Below are positions 1-8,265 of a DNA stretch of 42,543 nucleotides, piece by piece. This DNA comes from JBGTNQ01 sp964646785 (GTDB lineage Bacteria > Patescibacteriota > Minisyncoccia > Phycocordibacterales > Zambryskibacteraceae). A program made the position numbers and the translations under genes. The notes under the pieces were generated by a model, which did not search any database, was not told where the DNA came from, and saw only the letters and a list, made by a program, of their open reading frames with translations. The stretch covers positions 1-42,543 of the forward strand of contig CAZYGU010000003.1 of assembly GCA_964646785.1 (NCBI GenBank), given 5' to 3'. The first letter of the stretch is position 1; every line of letters starts with the position of its first letter.

Positions 1-32
1 TAAGTTTTTGTTTTTAGTAAACTTAAACAAGC

Positions 33-63
33 AACAAAAAAATCCCTTTCGGGATTTTTTGTT
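33..63 (-). terminator. Rho-independent terminator of the M23 peptidase gene
   Basis: On the minus strand AAAAAATCCC, a GAAA loop and GGGATTTTTT form a hairpin followed by a T tract, 17 bases after the stop codon of the peptidase gene. The GAAA tetraloop and the U-run make this a convincing intrinsic terminator. Confidence 0.8.
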
Positions 64-79
64 TACAAACTACGGTATC

Positions 80-952
80 TTAGAATGGATTCTTTGCTCC
101 ACGAATCTCAAAGTGAAGATGTGGTCCTGTTGCTTTACCAGTTGAACCTACATATCCAATTACTTGTCCCTGTTCTACCTGACTTCCTTGAAGTGCCGCA
201 TTTTTACTCATGTGTGCGTAGAGAGTTTGAGTACCATTTGGATGCTGGATAACAACATATGCTCCGTATCCACCGTTCCATCCGCTTGATTTACTAATAA
301 TAACAGTACCATTTGCAGCAGCCACGATTGGTGTTCCTGTTGGAGGAGCGATATCAATACCATTGTATCCATGAATACCTTGTGATTTTGGTCCTGTTGT
401 AGGACGAATAAAATATCCATTCGAAACTGTTACCTGCGCTCCCACAATTCGAACGCGAGAGGTTGGTGCTACTGCCTGCGGAACTATTTCACCATCTGGA
501 ACAATAACGACTTCTCCGATAGAAAGCTTCGTTGCTTCAGTAATATTGTTATATCTCTCAATATCCGCAATATCCGCCTTATACAACTTTGCAATAGATT
601 TCAGTGTATCTCCTTTTTTTACTTCATGACGAACCCCAGATACAGGAAGAATCTCGAGTGTCTGTCCAGGAGAAATTACAGACCCTTTAATATCATTGTT
701 CCAACGAATCGTGTTCACTGAAACCTCAAACATTTTTGCAATACTTGAAAGGGTATCTCCTTCACGAACAATATAGATACTAATTTGATCAGAAATTGGA
801 TGATCCTTTTCATTTTCTGATATTCCACCAGATGGACTTCCGTCTGCCACAAGTGCAGTCCCATCAACAATAGTGATGTCAGCTCCTCCAGTCGGTGGAG
901 TAGGGTCAATATTAAGAGGAGCCTCCAAAAGTGGCATTGTTTGTGAATTCAC
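80..952 (-). CDS. LysM-repeat M23 family peptidoglycan endopeptidase
   Basis: Secreted or surface peptidoglycan hydrolase of the lysostaphin/NlpD type. Counting from the GTG at 952 it has 290 residues, with two LysM modules (about 57-103 and 108-152, each with a GDTL..IAK core) and then a C-terminal M23 domain. The zinc-site pattern is visible as HGYNGIDI and the final HLHFE, so the enzyme is probably active. LysM binds glycan and M23 cuts cross-bridges, which suits a cell-separation or envelope-remodelling role. The frame stays open upstream to 1190 and encodes a basic stretch followed by a hydrophobic segment (FIILTFPVLVHAGVF) that looks like the missing membrane anchor. No ATG, GTG or TTG precedes it, so the true start may be a rare ATT/ATA codon around 1142-1165. 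GTG 952 is only the first conventional start. Confidence 0.85.
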   Translation of the reverse strand: MNSQTMPLLEAPLNIDPTPPTGGADITIVDGTALVADGSPSGGISENEKDHPISDQISIYIVREGDTLSSIAKMFEVSVNTIRWNNDIKGSVISPGQTLEILPVSGVRHEVKKGDTLKSIAKLYKADIADIERYNNITEATKLSIGEVVIVPDGEIVPQAVAPTSRVRIVGAQVTVSNGYFIRPTTGPKSQGIHGYNGIDIAPPTGTPIVAAANGTVIISKSSGWNGGYGAYVVIQHPNGTQTLYAHMSKNAALQGSQVEQGQVIGYVGSTGKATGPHLHFEIRGAKNPF

Positions 953-1182
953 CTGAAAACCCTTCTCACTAGTAGGTGAAAAGAACTTGGTAATAAAGGA
1001 AAAAACACCCGCATGAACTAATACAGGAAAGGTGAGGATAATGAATCCTGCAATAAGATTTTTGAAACGAAAGCTCTTACGAGCTTTAGAGATTCGAGCA
1101 CCAGGTCGTTTTTGATTACTCGATGACTTTCTAAAGGGTACTATACGCTTTATTTTAATGATAATTCTGTCGTTCTGTATGA

Positions 1183-1240
1183 ATATGGCTCAACTGAGCC
1201 ATATAAAATCTTTCAGAATTGGGGATGCTCATACAGTATA
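1183..1240 (-). promoter_or_regulatory. Extended -10 promoter plus 10-bp inverted repeat upstream of the M23 gene
   Basis: On the minus strand TGCTATACT (TATACT at 1240-1235 preceded by TGn) is an extended -10. About 30-45 bases downstream lies a perfect inverted repeat, ATATGGCTCA / TGAGCCATAT (1183-1192 and 1195-1204), which would fold in the leader RNA or act as an operator. An outer 8-bp pair, CTGTATGA / TCATACAG, flanks it. No T tract follows, so it is not a terminator. Confidence 0.45.
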
Positions 1241-1339
1241 GCAAGGTGCCACTTGCGGTCAATGACCATTACATGTTCCTGTGGATATTAAAAAGTCTAT
1301 ATTTTAAGCCATTTTTTGCAATATGATATAGTGTTCCGT

Positions 1340-3286
1340 ATGGAAAAAGCATCCCAGCTCAACTCAGCACAGCACAGAGCAGTCCACACCCTAAAAGGGC
1401 CTCTTCTTATACTAGCCGGAGCAGGAGCAGGAAAAACAAAAACGCTTGTTGAAAGAATCGTTGAAATAACAAAACAAGGAACATCTCCATCAAAAATTCT
1501 TGCCATTACATTCACAAATAAAGCTGCTCACGAAATGAGAGACAGGGTATACAAAAGACTCGAAGAAGACTCCTCCCTCAATAACCCCGTTTCAATGACT
1601 GAACGCCCATTTGTCAGCACATTTCACGCACTTGGGGTGCATCTTATAAAAGAGAATGCTCAGTTATTAGGACTCCCTCGTTTTTTTGGTATTTTTGATA
1701 AGGGAGATGGAAAACAAGCAATCAAACAAGCTCTCAAAGTATTTGATCTCGATCCAAAACAATATGATCCTGGCAAAATACAATCAGCAATTTCAAAAGA
1801 AAAGGGAGCTGGTGTAACTCAGCAAGAATTTGAGGAGAGAGTAGGTGATGATTTCTTTGGAAGTCTTGTTGCAAAAATATGGAAAAAATATGAAGAAACA
1901 CTCAGAAAAGAAAAGTCACTAGATTTTGATGATTTACTTCTCTACACAGCACGACTTCTCCACCGTGATGACATTCGAGCACATTATGCGAATGTGTGGG
2001 AGTACATCCATATTGATGAGTACCAAGACACAAACGGTGTTCAATACACAATTGCAAAACTTCTTTCACAAACAAGTAAAAACTTGTGTGTTGTGGGAGA
2101 CATTGACCAAAATATTTATAGCTGGAGAGGAGCAAAAATTAGAAATATTCTTGATTTTGAAAAAGATTACCCAGATGCACAAGTAATTCTTCTTGAAGAA
2201 AACTATCGCTCTACCCAAACAATTCTTCATGTCGCAAATCACATCATCAAGAAAAATACTTTTCGAAAAGAAAAGAATCTATTTACAAAAAATGAAACAG
2301 GGGAGCCTTTATCTCTCTTCGAAGGCTTTGACGAAGTAAGCGAAGCAGAATTTGTGGCAACTCAATGCGAAAAGATCATTGCAAGCGGAACCCTTCCAGA
2401 AAACATAGCTGTCCTCTATCGTGCAAACTTTCAATCACGAGCGCTCGAAGAAGCATTTCTTTCTTACGGTGTCACGTATCAACTTCTTGGGACAAAATTC
2501 TTTGAAAGAAAGGAAGTGAAAGATGTAATGTCCTACATTAAAGCTGGACTTGAACCAGAGAATCTTTCTGATATAAAAAGAATTATTAATGTTCCTGCAC
2601 GAGGAATTGGAAAAGTTGGTATTTTAAAAATCTTTGAAGGTAAGTCAGAAACTCTACCGATTGCTACTCGAGCAAAGTATGCTTCTTTTCAAGAACTCTT
2701 AAAAAGAATTGGTGAATGTGCTCGAACACAAAAACCTTCAGATACAGTAAAATTTGTTATGCATGAAAGTGGCATTGAATCCGAGTTAAAACAAGGGGGA
2801 GAGGAGGAGAGCGAGAGACTTGAAAACATTAAGGAACTCGTTACTCTTGCATCTCGATATGATGAAATGCCTGGCGTTGATGGAATAGAGAAATTTTTAA
2901 CTGATGCGGCTCTCCAGAGCGACCAAGATGATTTAGAGAAACCTGTTTCTGGAGTAAAACTTATGACTGTTCATGCATCAAAAGGTCTTGAATTTGATTA
3001 CGTATTTATTACAGGACTTGAAGAAAACCTCTTCCCTCATAAACGAATGGATGAAACAATTGCTACGAACGAAGATGACGAGGAGGAACGAAGATTATTT
3101 TATGTTGCACTTACTCGGGCAAGAAAAAAATTATTTCTTTCTTATGCACAAATGAGAACTATCTTTGGCTCAAAACAAGTAAATATTCCTTCAGAGTTTA
3201 TCTTTGATATCCCAGAAGATACTCTTGTTCGAGAAGAGGGAACATATGGGCTTTTACGAAAACCTATGTTTAGTATCGATTTTTAA
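1340..3286 (+). CDS. uvrD: UvrD/PcrA-type superfamily 1 DNA helicase
   Basis: 3'-5' DNA helicase for repair and replication-fork clearance. The 648 residues carry the SF1A motifs in order: Walker A GAGAGKT near residue 30, DEYQDTN (motif II) near 226, ENYRST (IV region) near 288, VHASKGLEFD (V) near 545 and VALTRARKK (VI) near 590. The length is slightly short for UvrD/PcrA (about 720) because the flexible C-terminal tail is reduced. I chose ATG 1340 over the in-frame TTG at 1316, because the upstream codons overlap a TATGAT/GATATA -10 element 9-12 bases before the ATG and add nothing conserved. The rsmA start follows its stop by 4 bases, so the two are probably co-transcribed. Confidence 0.93.
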   Translation: MEKASQLNSAQHRAVHTLKGPLLILAGAGAGKTKTLVERIVEITKQGTSPSKILAITFTNKAAHEMRDRVYKRLEEDSSLNNPVSMTERPFVSTFHALGVHLIKENAQLLGLPRFFGIFDKGDGKQAIKQALKVFDLDPKQYDPGKIQSAISKEKGAGVTQQEFEERVGDDFFGSLVAKIWKKYEETLRKEKSLDFDDLLLYTARLLHRDDIRAHYANVWEYIHIDEYQDTNGVQYTIAKLLSQTSKNLCVVGDIDQNIYSWRGAKIRNILDFEKDYPDAQVILLEENYRSTQTILHVANHIIKKNTFRKEKNLFTKNETGEPLSLFEGFDEVSEAEFVATQCEKIIASGTLPENIAVLYRANFQSRALEEAFLSYGVTYQLLGTKFFERKEVKDVMSYIKAGLEPENLSDIKRIINVPARGIGKVGILKIFEGKSETLPIATRAKYASFQELLKRIGECARTQKPSDTVKFVMHESGIESELKQGGEEESERLENIKELVTLASRYDEMPGVDGIEKFLTDAALQSDQDDLEKPVSGVKLMTVHASKGLEFDYVFITGLEENLFPHKRMDETIATNEDDEEERRLFYVALTRARKKLFLSYAQMRTIFGSKQVNIPSEFIFDIPEDTLVREEGTYGLLRKPMFSIDF

Positions 3287-3290
3287 AACC

Positions 3291-4085
3291 ATGTCTGAAC
3301 AATTTTTTAAAAAGAAAAAATCACTTGGACAAAACTTCTTAAAAAGTAGGTCTGCTATACGGTCAATGGTCTTATCTGCAGAGATTACACCAGGTGAAAC
3401 AATCCTTGAAATTGGTCCCGGAAAAGGTGTGTTAACTGAAGCATTATTAGAAGCAGGAGCTACAGTTATTGCGGTTGAAAAAGATGATCGTCTCATTCCA
3501 GAACTTCAAATTCGTTTTGAAAAAGAAATAGCAAGCAAGCAATGTACCTTTATTCATGGCGATATTCTTAATCTCACAATTGAAGAGATACTCGGTAAAA
3601 CTCCTTACAAAGTAGTGGCGAATATCCCTTACTATATTACCGGAATACTATTTCAAACACTTCTTGAACATTCTCGACCACCGGAACATATTGTTGTTCT
3701 CATACAGAAAGAAGTTGCAAGACGCATTGTTGCTCATGATAAAAAAGAAAGTATTCTATCACTCAGTATAAAGGCGTACGGAACTCCAAAACTCATAACA
3801 ACAGTAAGTAGAAAAATGTTTTCCCCTCAACCAAACGTTGATTCAGCAATTCTCTCCATATCACAAATCACAAAAGATTTTTTTGATTTTTTTTCAGAAG
3901 AACTATTTTTTTCTTGGATTAGAGCAGGCTTCGCGCAAAAAAGAAAAAAGCTTATTAGAAACCTAGAAATTGTCGCAAAAAAAGAAACCCTTGAGAAAAT
4001 ATTTTTAACCCTTCACATAGACACCAACACTCGAGCTGAAAATGTAGATATTTCTACATGGAAGCAAATACTCCTCAGTCTTTAA
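3291..4085 (+). CDS. rsmA: 16S rRNA dimethyladenosine transferase RsmA (KsgA)
   Basis: Dimethylates two adjacent adenines in the helix 45 loop of 16S rRNA using S-adenosylmethionine. The 264 residues start with the family N-terminal signature around LGQNFL, then the SAM-binding motif EIGPGKG near residue 40 and the catalytic NIPYY near 110, followed by the small C-terminal domain. Start ATG 3291 gives the family's usual N-terminus (MSEQFF). The frame is open further upstream inside uvrD, but that extension has no homologous look. There is no Shine-Dalgarno site: the gene sits 4 bases after the uvrD stop (TAA AACC ATG), suggesting coupled reinitiation. Only 2 bases separate its stop from the stop of the convergent gene. 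Confidence 0.95.
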   Translation: MSEQFFKKKKSLGQNFLKSRSAIRSMVLSAEITPGETILEIGPGKGVLTEALLEAGATVIAVEKDDRLIPELQIRFEKEIASKQCTFIHGDILNLTIEEILGKTPYKVVANIPYYITGILFQTLLEHSRPPEHIVVLIQKEVARRIVAHDKKESILSLSIKAYGTPKLITTVSRKMFSPQPNVDSAILSISQITKDFFDFFSEELFFSWIRAGFAQKRKKLIRNLEIVAKKETLEKIFLTLHIDTNTRAENVDISTWKQILLSL

Positions 4086-4087
4086 GG

Positions 4088-4480
4088 CTAAAGTGGAGAG
4101 AACCCAGGATAACTTGCTCCTGTTTTTGTAACAGTTCCGTATGCAGGAATAACGATACAAGGTGTAGCTGTCATTAAACACTCTCCACCAATTGTCATCT
4201 CACCAAGTTGCCATGTAGTAGGGATAGGTGGATATACAAATTGTTCATACGCCCATCGTTGCACTGTAGGAGAAATAACCATCTGTGCAAATATCTTACC
4301 TATACCCTCAACATGTAATGGAGCATACGTAACAAGAAAAGTACCGGCAGAACATGTGCAAGGAATAGTGAAGAGTACGTATCCACCGTAACGAACTGTT
4401 GCTCCAAAGGCGAATGACTGTATTGGGAAGCTCAATGCAACCATAACCAGGACTAATATCTTAAAATAAAAAGTTTTCAT
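4088..4480 (-). CDS. Small secreted protein of unknown function
   Basis: I do not recognise a named family. The 130 residues begin with a clear signal peptide (basic MKT, then a hydrophobic stretch to about residue 24 ending QSFA). The mature part is about 105 residues, probably beta-rich, with cysteines in a CTC pair near 41-43, in GGEC and in TPC, so disulfides are possible. It follows the peptidoglycan-binding/IPT gene by 6 bases on the same strand and sits beside the type IV secretion cluster. A role on the cell surface with that machine is an inference. Confidence 0.75.
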   Translation of the reverse strand: MKTFYFKILVLVMVALSFPIQSFAFGATVRYGGYVLFTIPCTCSAGTFLVTYAPLHVEGIGKIFAQMVISPTVQRWAYEQFVYPPIPTTWQLGEMTIGGECLMTATPCIVIPAYGTVTKTGASYPGFSPL

Positions 4481-4486
4481 ATGTAA

Positions 4487-5503
4487 TTAAAATTGTACTA
4501 AAATTTGAATAGTTTTTGGTGTTGATCCACCACTATTAGCAATACCAAATATAAGAGGCACTGATGCTCCTTTTGCATATGGGTTTACTCTCACTTGATC
4601 AAATTGAGCAAAGTCTTCCAATGAAAAAGTAAGCTCTGACTCGCTGGTCGCTTTCACATTAGCAATGCTTCCAAATGAAGATTGAATTGTATTATCAGTA
4701 AGACTGAATCCAGAACCAGTAACAGTAACCCTAAGATCAGAACCAGGTGAAACGGAAACGATTTTTGGATTAGCGTCAAAAATAAGCGGGGTGATTGGTT
4801 GTATATCAGTGACAGTAACGGTGGAACTTTTTTGTGAAGTGAGTTGTATATCGTTTTGAACACTTACATTATATGTACCGTTTTGCAAAGTTGTAGGAAC
4901 AGTAAACTGTATTTTTTGCTGGTCAGGACTACTGATATTTCCAATTTTTTCTGTACCAAAAATAATTGTGTTCCCTGTTAATGAGAAGTTAGCGCCATAT
5001 ATCACAACAGTACTTCCTCGTTTTACTGTCGCAGGAACACTGTACAATATTGGGTAAGAGATACTTGTGTATGTAAATGCTGGAACAGAGGCTGGTGGAG
5101 TGGAGTTAGTAGGGACGATATTATTTGGAACAAGATTATTTGTTGTCACAGTTTGAGTCGTATTGAAGAGGGAATTGAGTTTTGCTCGTGTAAATGAACC
5201 AACTGTTCCTGTTCCTAAGGTAAGACCTGCAGGAGTAAGGATTTCCTTTTTGTATTTTTCTTGAAATGCAACAACCGCCTTAGCTGTTAAGAGTCCGAAA
5301 TATTCAGTCTCATTTCCAGGTGAACCAGGGCCAGCACTAGTGATCTTGGTTGTTGTGTCTTTGTTCAGAATTACTTGAAGCTCCTTTACATCTACACCTC
5401 GAGACCCAATAGAAAGTGTTCGTGTTATTGCTGCGGACAGATTAGTAACTGGTATACAAAAAATAATGACTAAAAAAATAAGCAAATGTTGACGAAAATT
5501 CAT
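4487..5503 (-). CDS. Secreted protein with peptidoglycan-binding and IPT/TIG-like domains
   Basis: The protein has 338 residues, with a signal peptide (about 1-27, ending near LSAA). A peptidoglycan-binding-like domain follows (about 30-105; core GSRGVDVKELQVILN and FGLLTAKAVVAFQ). Then comes a linker rich in Asn, Thr and Pro, and two beta-sandwich repeats of IPT/TIG type (about 125-225 and 228-325, each with a GANFS / GSGFS turn). Such proteins attach to murein and expose Ig-like modules. The start is ATG 5503; an in-frame upstream start would intrude into the divergent promoter region. It is divergent from the secretion cluster and may be its wall-anchoring partner (inference). Confidence 0.8.
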   Translation of the reverse strand: MNFRQHLLIFLVIIFCIPVTNLSAAITRTLSIGSRGVDVKELQVILNKDTTTKITSAGPGSPGNETEYFGLLTAKAVVAFQEKYKKEILTPAGLTLGTGTVGSFTRAKLNSLFNTTQTVTTNNLVPNNIVPTNSTPPASVPAFTYTSISYPILYSVPATVKRGSTVVIYGANFSLTGNTIIFGTEKIGNISSPDQQKIQFTVPTTLQNGTYNVSVQNDIQLTSQKSSTVTVTDIQPITPLIFDANPKIVSVSPGSDLRVTVTGSGFSLTDNTIQSSFGSIANVKATSESELTFSLEDFAQFDQVRVNPYAKGASVPLIFGIANSGGSTPKTIQILVQF

Positions 5504-5535
5504 CTTGCAATTATACACCCTTATTCCACAACTCT

Positions 5536-5591
5536 TTATCCACATACACACGAGACAAAAAGGGGAGAAAAAAAGTTCTGTAGTCTATAAT
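5536..5591 (+). promoter_or_regulatory. Divergent control region with a consensus DnaA box and a TATAAT -10
   Basis: A perfect DnaA-box consensus, TTATCCACA, lies at 5536-5544, with a related TTATTCCACA at 5521-5530. TATAAT at 5586-5591 is a good -10 for the rightward gene, 15 bases before the proposed TTG start. I see no matching -35. Whether DnaA binds here is not known. Confidence 0.45.
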
Positions 5592-5606
5592 GTACTTACT
5601 ACTACC

Positions 5607-6506
5607 TTGAATTTACCCTCCAAAAAACTTTTTTATATATTCATTCCGCTCATTATACTACTGGGTATCTTTAGTTTGGTCCGAAATCAAGATACAAAAA
5701 ACACAGTAAAACAAGGTGAATCAAGTGCAAAAGTAGTTGCAGTGCAAAATGCAATCATCAATATCACAGATACCGATAACGACACTGTGCCTGACTGGGA
5801 AGAAGCTATCTGGAAAACTGATCCTAAAAATCCAAAAACATTCAATAATGTTCCAGACGCAGATTACATATCACTTCAAGTTGCAAAAGAAGAGTCTCCA
5901 GAAGTTACTGATGGCCCTATTGTAACTGTCGATGATTTAAGTAAACAATTATTTTCTGAATATTTACAGATGAAAAAATCAGGAACGGTTGATGCAGATA
6001 CGATTCAAAGAATGACAGCACGTGTCTCTGACAATGTAGTTGTAACCCCACTAGAGAATCCTTACACTGATTCTAATATTCGTACATTTCCCGATACTGA
6101 CACAGTGAATGTACAAAACTATGCCGAGTCTCTCATGACATTGGTAAATAAATACACAAAGCTGTATGCAAGTCAGGTTGACGTCAGTAAAATCTCCACA
6201 TCAGGAGAAGATTTTATTGCGTTTTCAGAAACAACTGCTGGTTTTTATTTGAAGCTCTCTGAAGATGTTATGAAACTCTCTGTGCCAAAAGGTGCACTAT
6301 CTGCTCACATAGACTACGCAAATAGCCTGAAGGAAAGTGCTCAAAGTATGCAAGAACTCAGTCAAATAAAAAATGACCAAATGAGATCACTCACCGGCAT
6401 CAGCAGGCAATCTCAGGGTCAAGTTGACCAAGAAAAAGCTATCCAAAACTTAACTGCCTTCTTTAGTCAAAGTGGTATAATGAATTTTACTATTCCAATC
6501 TTATAA
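5607..6506 (+). CDS. Membrane-anchored protein with an EF-hand-like calcium loop
   Basis: Unknown function. From the TTG at 5607 it has 299 residues: one N-terminal transmembrane helix (about 8-27), then an acidic loop TDTDNDTVPDWEE (about 54-66) followed by a TDP turn. This is the pattern of thrombospondin type 3 or EF-hand-like calcium-binding repeats common on bacterial surfaces. The rest is helical and polar. No ATG is available. TTG 5607 was chosen because TATAAT lies 15 bases upstream and the TM segment follows at once; a TTG at 5505 would read through the promoter. It is the first gene of the cluster and 4 bases from the next one. Confidence 0.7.
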   Translation: MNLPSKKLFYIFIPLIILLGIFSLVRNQDTKNTVKQGESSAKVVAVQNAIINITDTDNDTVPDWEEAIWKTDPKNPKTFNNVPDADYISLQVAKEESPEVTDGPIVTVDDLSKQLFSEYLQMKKSGTVDADTIQRMTARVSDNVVVTPLENPYTDSNIRTFPDTDTVNVQNYAESLMTLVNKYTKLYASQVDVSKISTSGEDFIAFSETTAGFYLKLSEDVMKLSVPKGALSAHIDYANSLKESAQSMQELSQIKNDQMRSLTGISRQSQGQVDQEKAIQNLTAFFSQSGIMNFTIPIL

Positions 6507-6510
6507 TTTC

Positions 6511-8253
6511 ATGCTCTTTCAACTTTCAAAATCAGCGGGAATAAAAATTACTTCAATACTTCTATTAGCGTCTATTCTATTTCCGACACACATACTTCTT
6601 GCTGCCCCTTCAGTATTACCTATCCCTGGAGACTTCAACCCCGTACCTGTTGCTGATAAGATGATACGCGCAAAAGAGACAGGAATCACTGTTTTTGGTG
6701 TAAATACTGGAATTTCTATTGATGGTTTAGCAATTATTGTACTTCGTGAAATTATCAATGAACTCGGTGACGCTACCATCAGATGGATCAATGACGCATT
6801 TAATGATAGCCCAGCAGGAGATGGTCAAGCTTTCGCTGTTGACCTTGAGAAAGTGTTAAAGGAAACAGGTGATGCTATTGCAGGAAATGTAATAAATAAT
6901 CTCACTGGGGTAAACCTTTGCGGCCCATTCCAAGGTCAGGTAAAAATCGCACTCACAGAAATAAATAAAAAAAATAAGAACGCCGGCAACTTTGATGGTA
7001 TGTGTCCACTTTCAGGAATAGTGGGAAATTTTGATGACTTTTTAAATGGTGGCTTTATTGATAATGGGGGATGGGATTCTTGGTTTAAAATGACACAAAA
7101 TCCAATGGGAAATCCATATTCAAGTTTGCTAAAAATTCAAGGAAATATTGCCTACAAAGTAGAAAATGAAACTGAAATACGAAAAACTCAACTTGAGTGG
7201 GGTAAAGGTTTTTTTGCTACTGCAAAATGTGCTCCGAATAAAAAAGTTGATGGCAAATGTATTGAATTTGAGCCAATTAAAACTCCAGGTACTGTAATTG
7301 AAAATCAATTAGAAAAAACTCTCAATGTTGAAGTAGACCAGCTTAATATTGCAGACGAGTTTGATGAAGTAGTAACTGCAATTGCTGGACAACTCATGGG
7401 CATGATATTTAACAAAACAAAGGGAATATTTGATTCAACAAACAGAAATTATACAGGTAGCTCAGGAAGCGGTGGCTCGAACCCGAACCAAGGAACTTGT
7501 TCCCCTGATGTTGAAACAGCCCTTGTAAATGAAGATGTAACATGGACATATACCGGTGCAACGAACTCAAACACAACATTCGTCTGGTCAGGAGATGATA
7601 ACCTCACAGGAACAGGGAGTTCTGCAACAATTGCATACACCACTCCAGGAGTTAAAAAAGCGAGTGTTACTGTTACTAAAAAAATTCCTGCGGGAACTGA
7701 TCCAGTTACTGGAGCACCTCTTTTCACAGTACTTCCTCCTGTTACTTTCCGCTGTGTACCAGATGTCACCATATTGCGATTTGGCCCACTTGCTATTTCA
7801 TGTACTCTAAACGACAAAAGTAACATGTTTGTCCCACCACCTGGTGTACGAACATGGACAATCAAAATCACTGGTGGTTCAGGACAATTAGCGTATGTTA
7901 ATATTGATGAATATAAAACATTGGCACGTCCGACGTCTGGGCCAATTAAATCCGCCTTTGAACCATTAATGGGAATAACTGGACTTAGGGTACCTTTCAC
8001 GAATCCATATGATTATGGAACTCCTTTTATCCAAACACCTCCTGGGGTAGCTCTACCAGCCGTTCCGTTTGACCCTGCCAATCCAATAACAACAGGAGGT
8101 ATTATTCTTACCGCACAAGTTATGTACATGATTCCTGGTACAAAGGAGTTTGTCTTCCAAGATATCTGGGATGTTGACCCAACGGTTCCTGCTCTCAAAG
8201 ATGTAAAATGCAAAAATACTGATTTTGATGTCCTAGCAAAACCAACACCGTAG
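6511..8253 (+). CDS. Secreted PKD-domain protein of the secretion cluster
   Basis: The protein has 580 residues, with a signal peptide (about 1-32, ending HILLAA). It has a long N-terminal region with no family I can name, then a Gly/Ser-rich linker near 310-325, and a PKD-type beta-sandwich around 330-392 (motifs NEDVTWTYTG and YTTPGVKKASVTV). A second beta-rich part runs to the end. Several Cys residues (LCGPF, MCPLS, KCAPN, KCIEF) suggest disulfides outside the membrane. It lies 12 bases before the VirB6-like gene, so an extracytoplasmic role around the channel is likely (inference). Confidence 0.75.
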   Translation: MLFQLSKSAGIKITSILLLASILFPTHILLAAPSVLPIPGDFNPVPVADKMIRAKETGITVFGVNTGISIDGLAIIVLREIINELGDATIRWINDAFNDSPAGDGQAFAVDLEKVLKETGDAIAGNVINNLTGVNLCGPFQGQVKIALTEINKKNKNAGNFDGMCPLSGIVGNFDDFLNGGFIDNGGWDSWFKMTQNPMGNPYSSLLKIQGNIAYKVENETEIRKTQLEWGKGFFATAKCAPNKKVDGKCIEFEPIKTPGTVIENQLEKTLNVEVDQLNIADEFDEVVTAIAGQLMGMIFNKTKGIFDSTNRNYTGSSGSGGSNPNQGTCSPDVETALVNEDVTWTYTGATNSNTTFVWSGDDNLTGTGSSATIAYTTPGVKKASVTVTKKIPAGTDPVTGAPLFTVLPPVTFRCVPDVTILRFGPLAISCTLNDKSNMFVPPPGVRTWTIKITGGSGQLAYVNIDEYKTLARPTSGPIKSAFEPLMGITGLRVPFTNPYDYGTPFIQTPPGVALPAVPFDPANPITTGGIILTAQVMYMIPGTKEFVFQDIWDVDPTVPALKDVKCKNTDFDVLAKPTP

Positions 8254-8265
8254 TGTTATTACGCA

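Noticed and set aside
3204..3290. Longer N-terminus for RsmA beginning inside uvrD
   Set aside because: The added residues have no family match. ATG 3291 gives the standard N-terminus.
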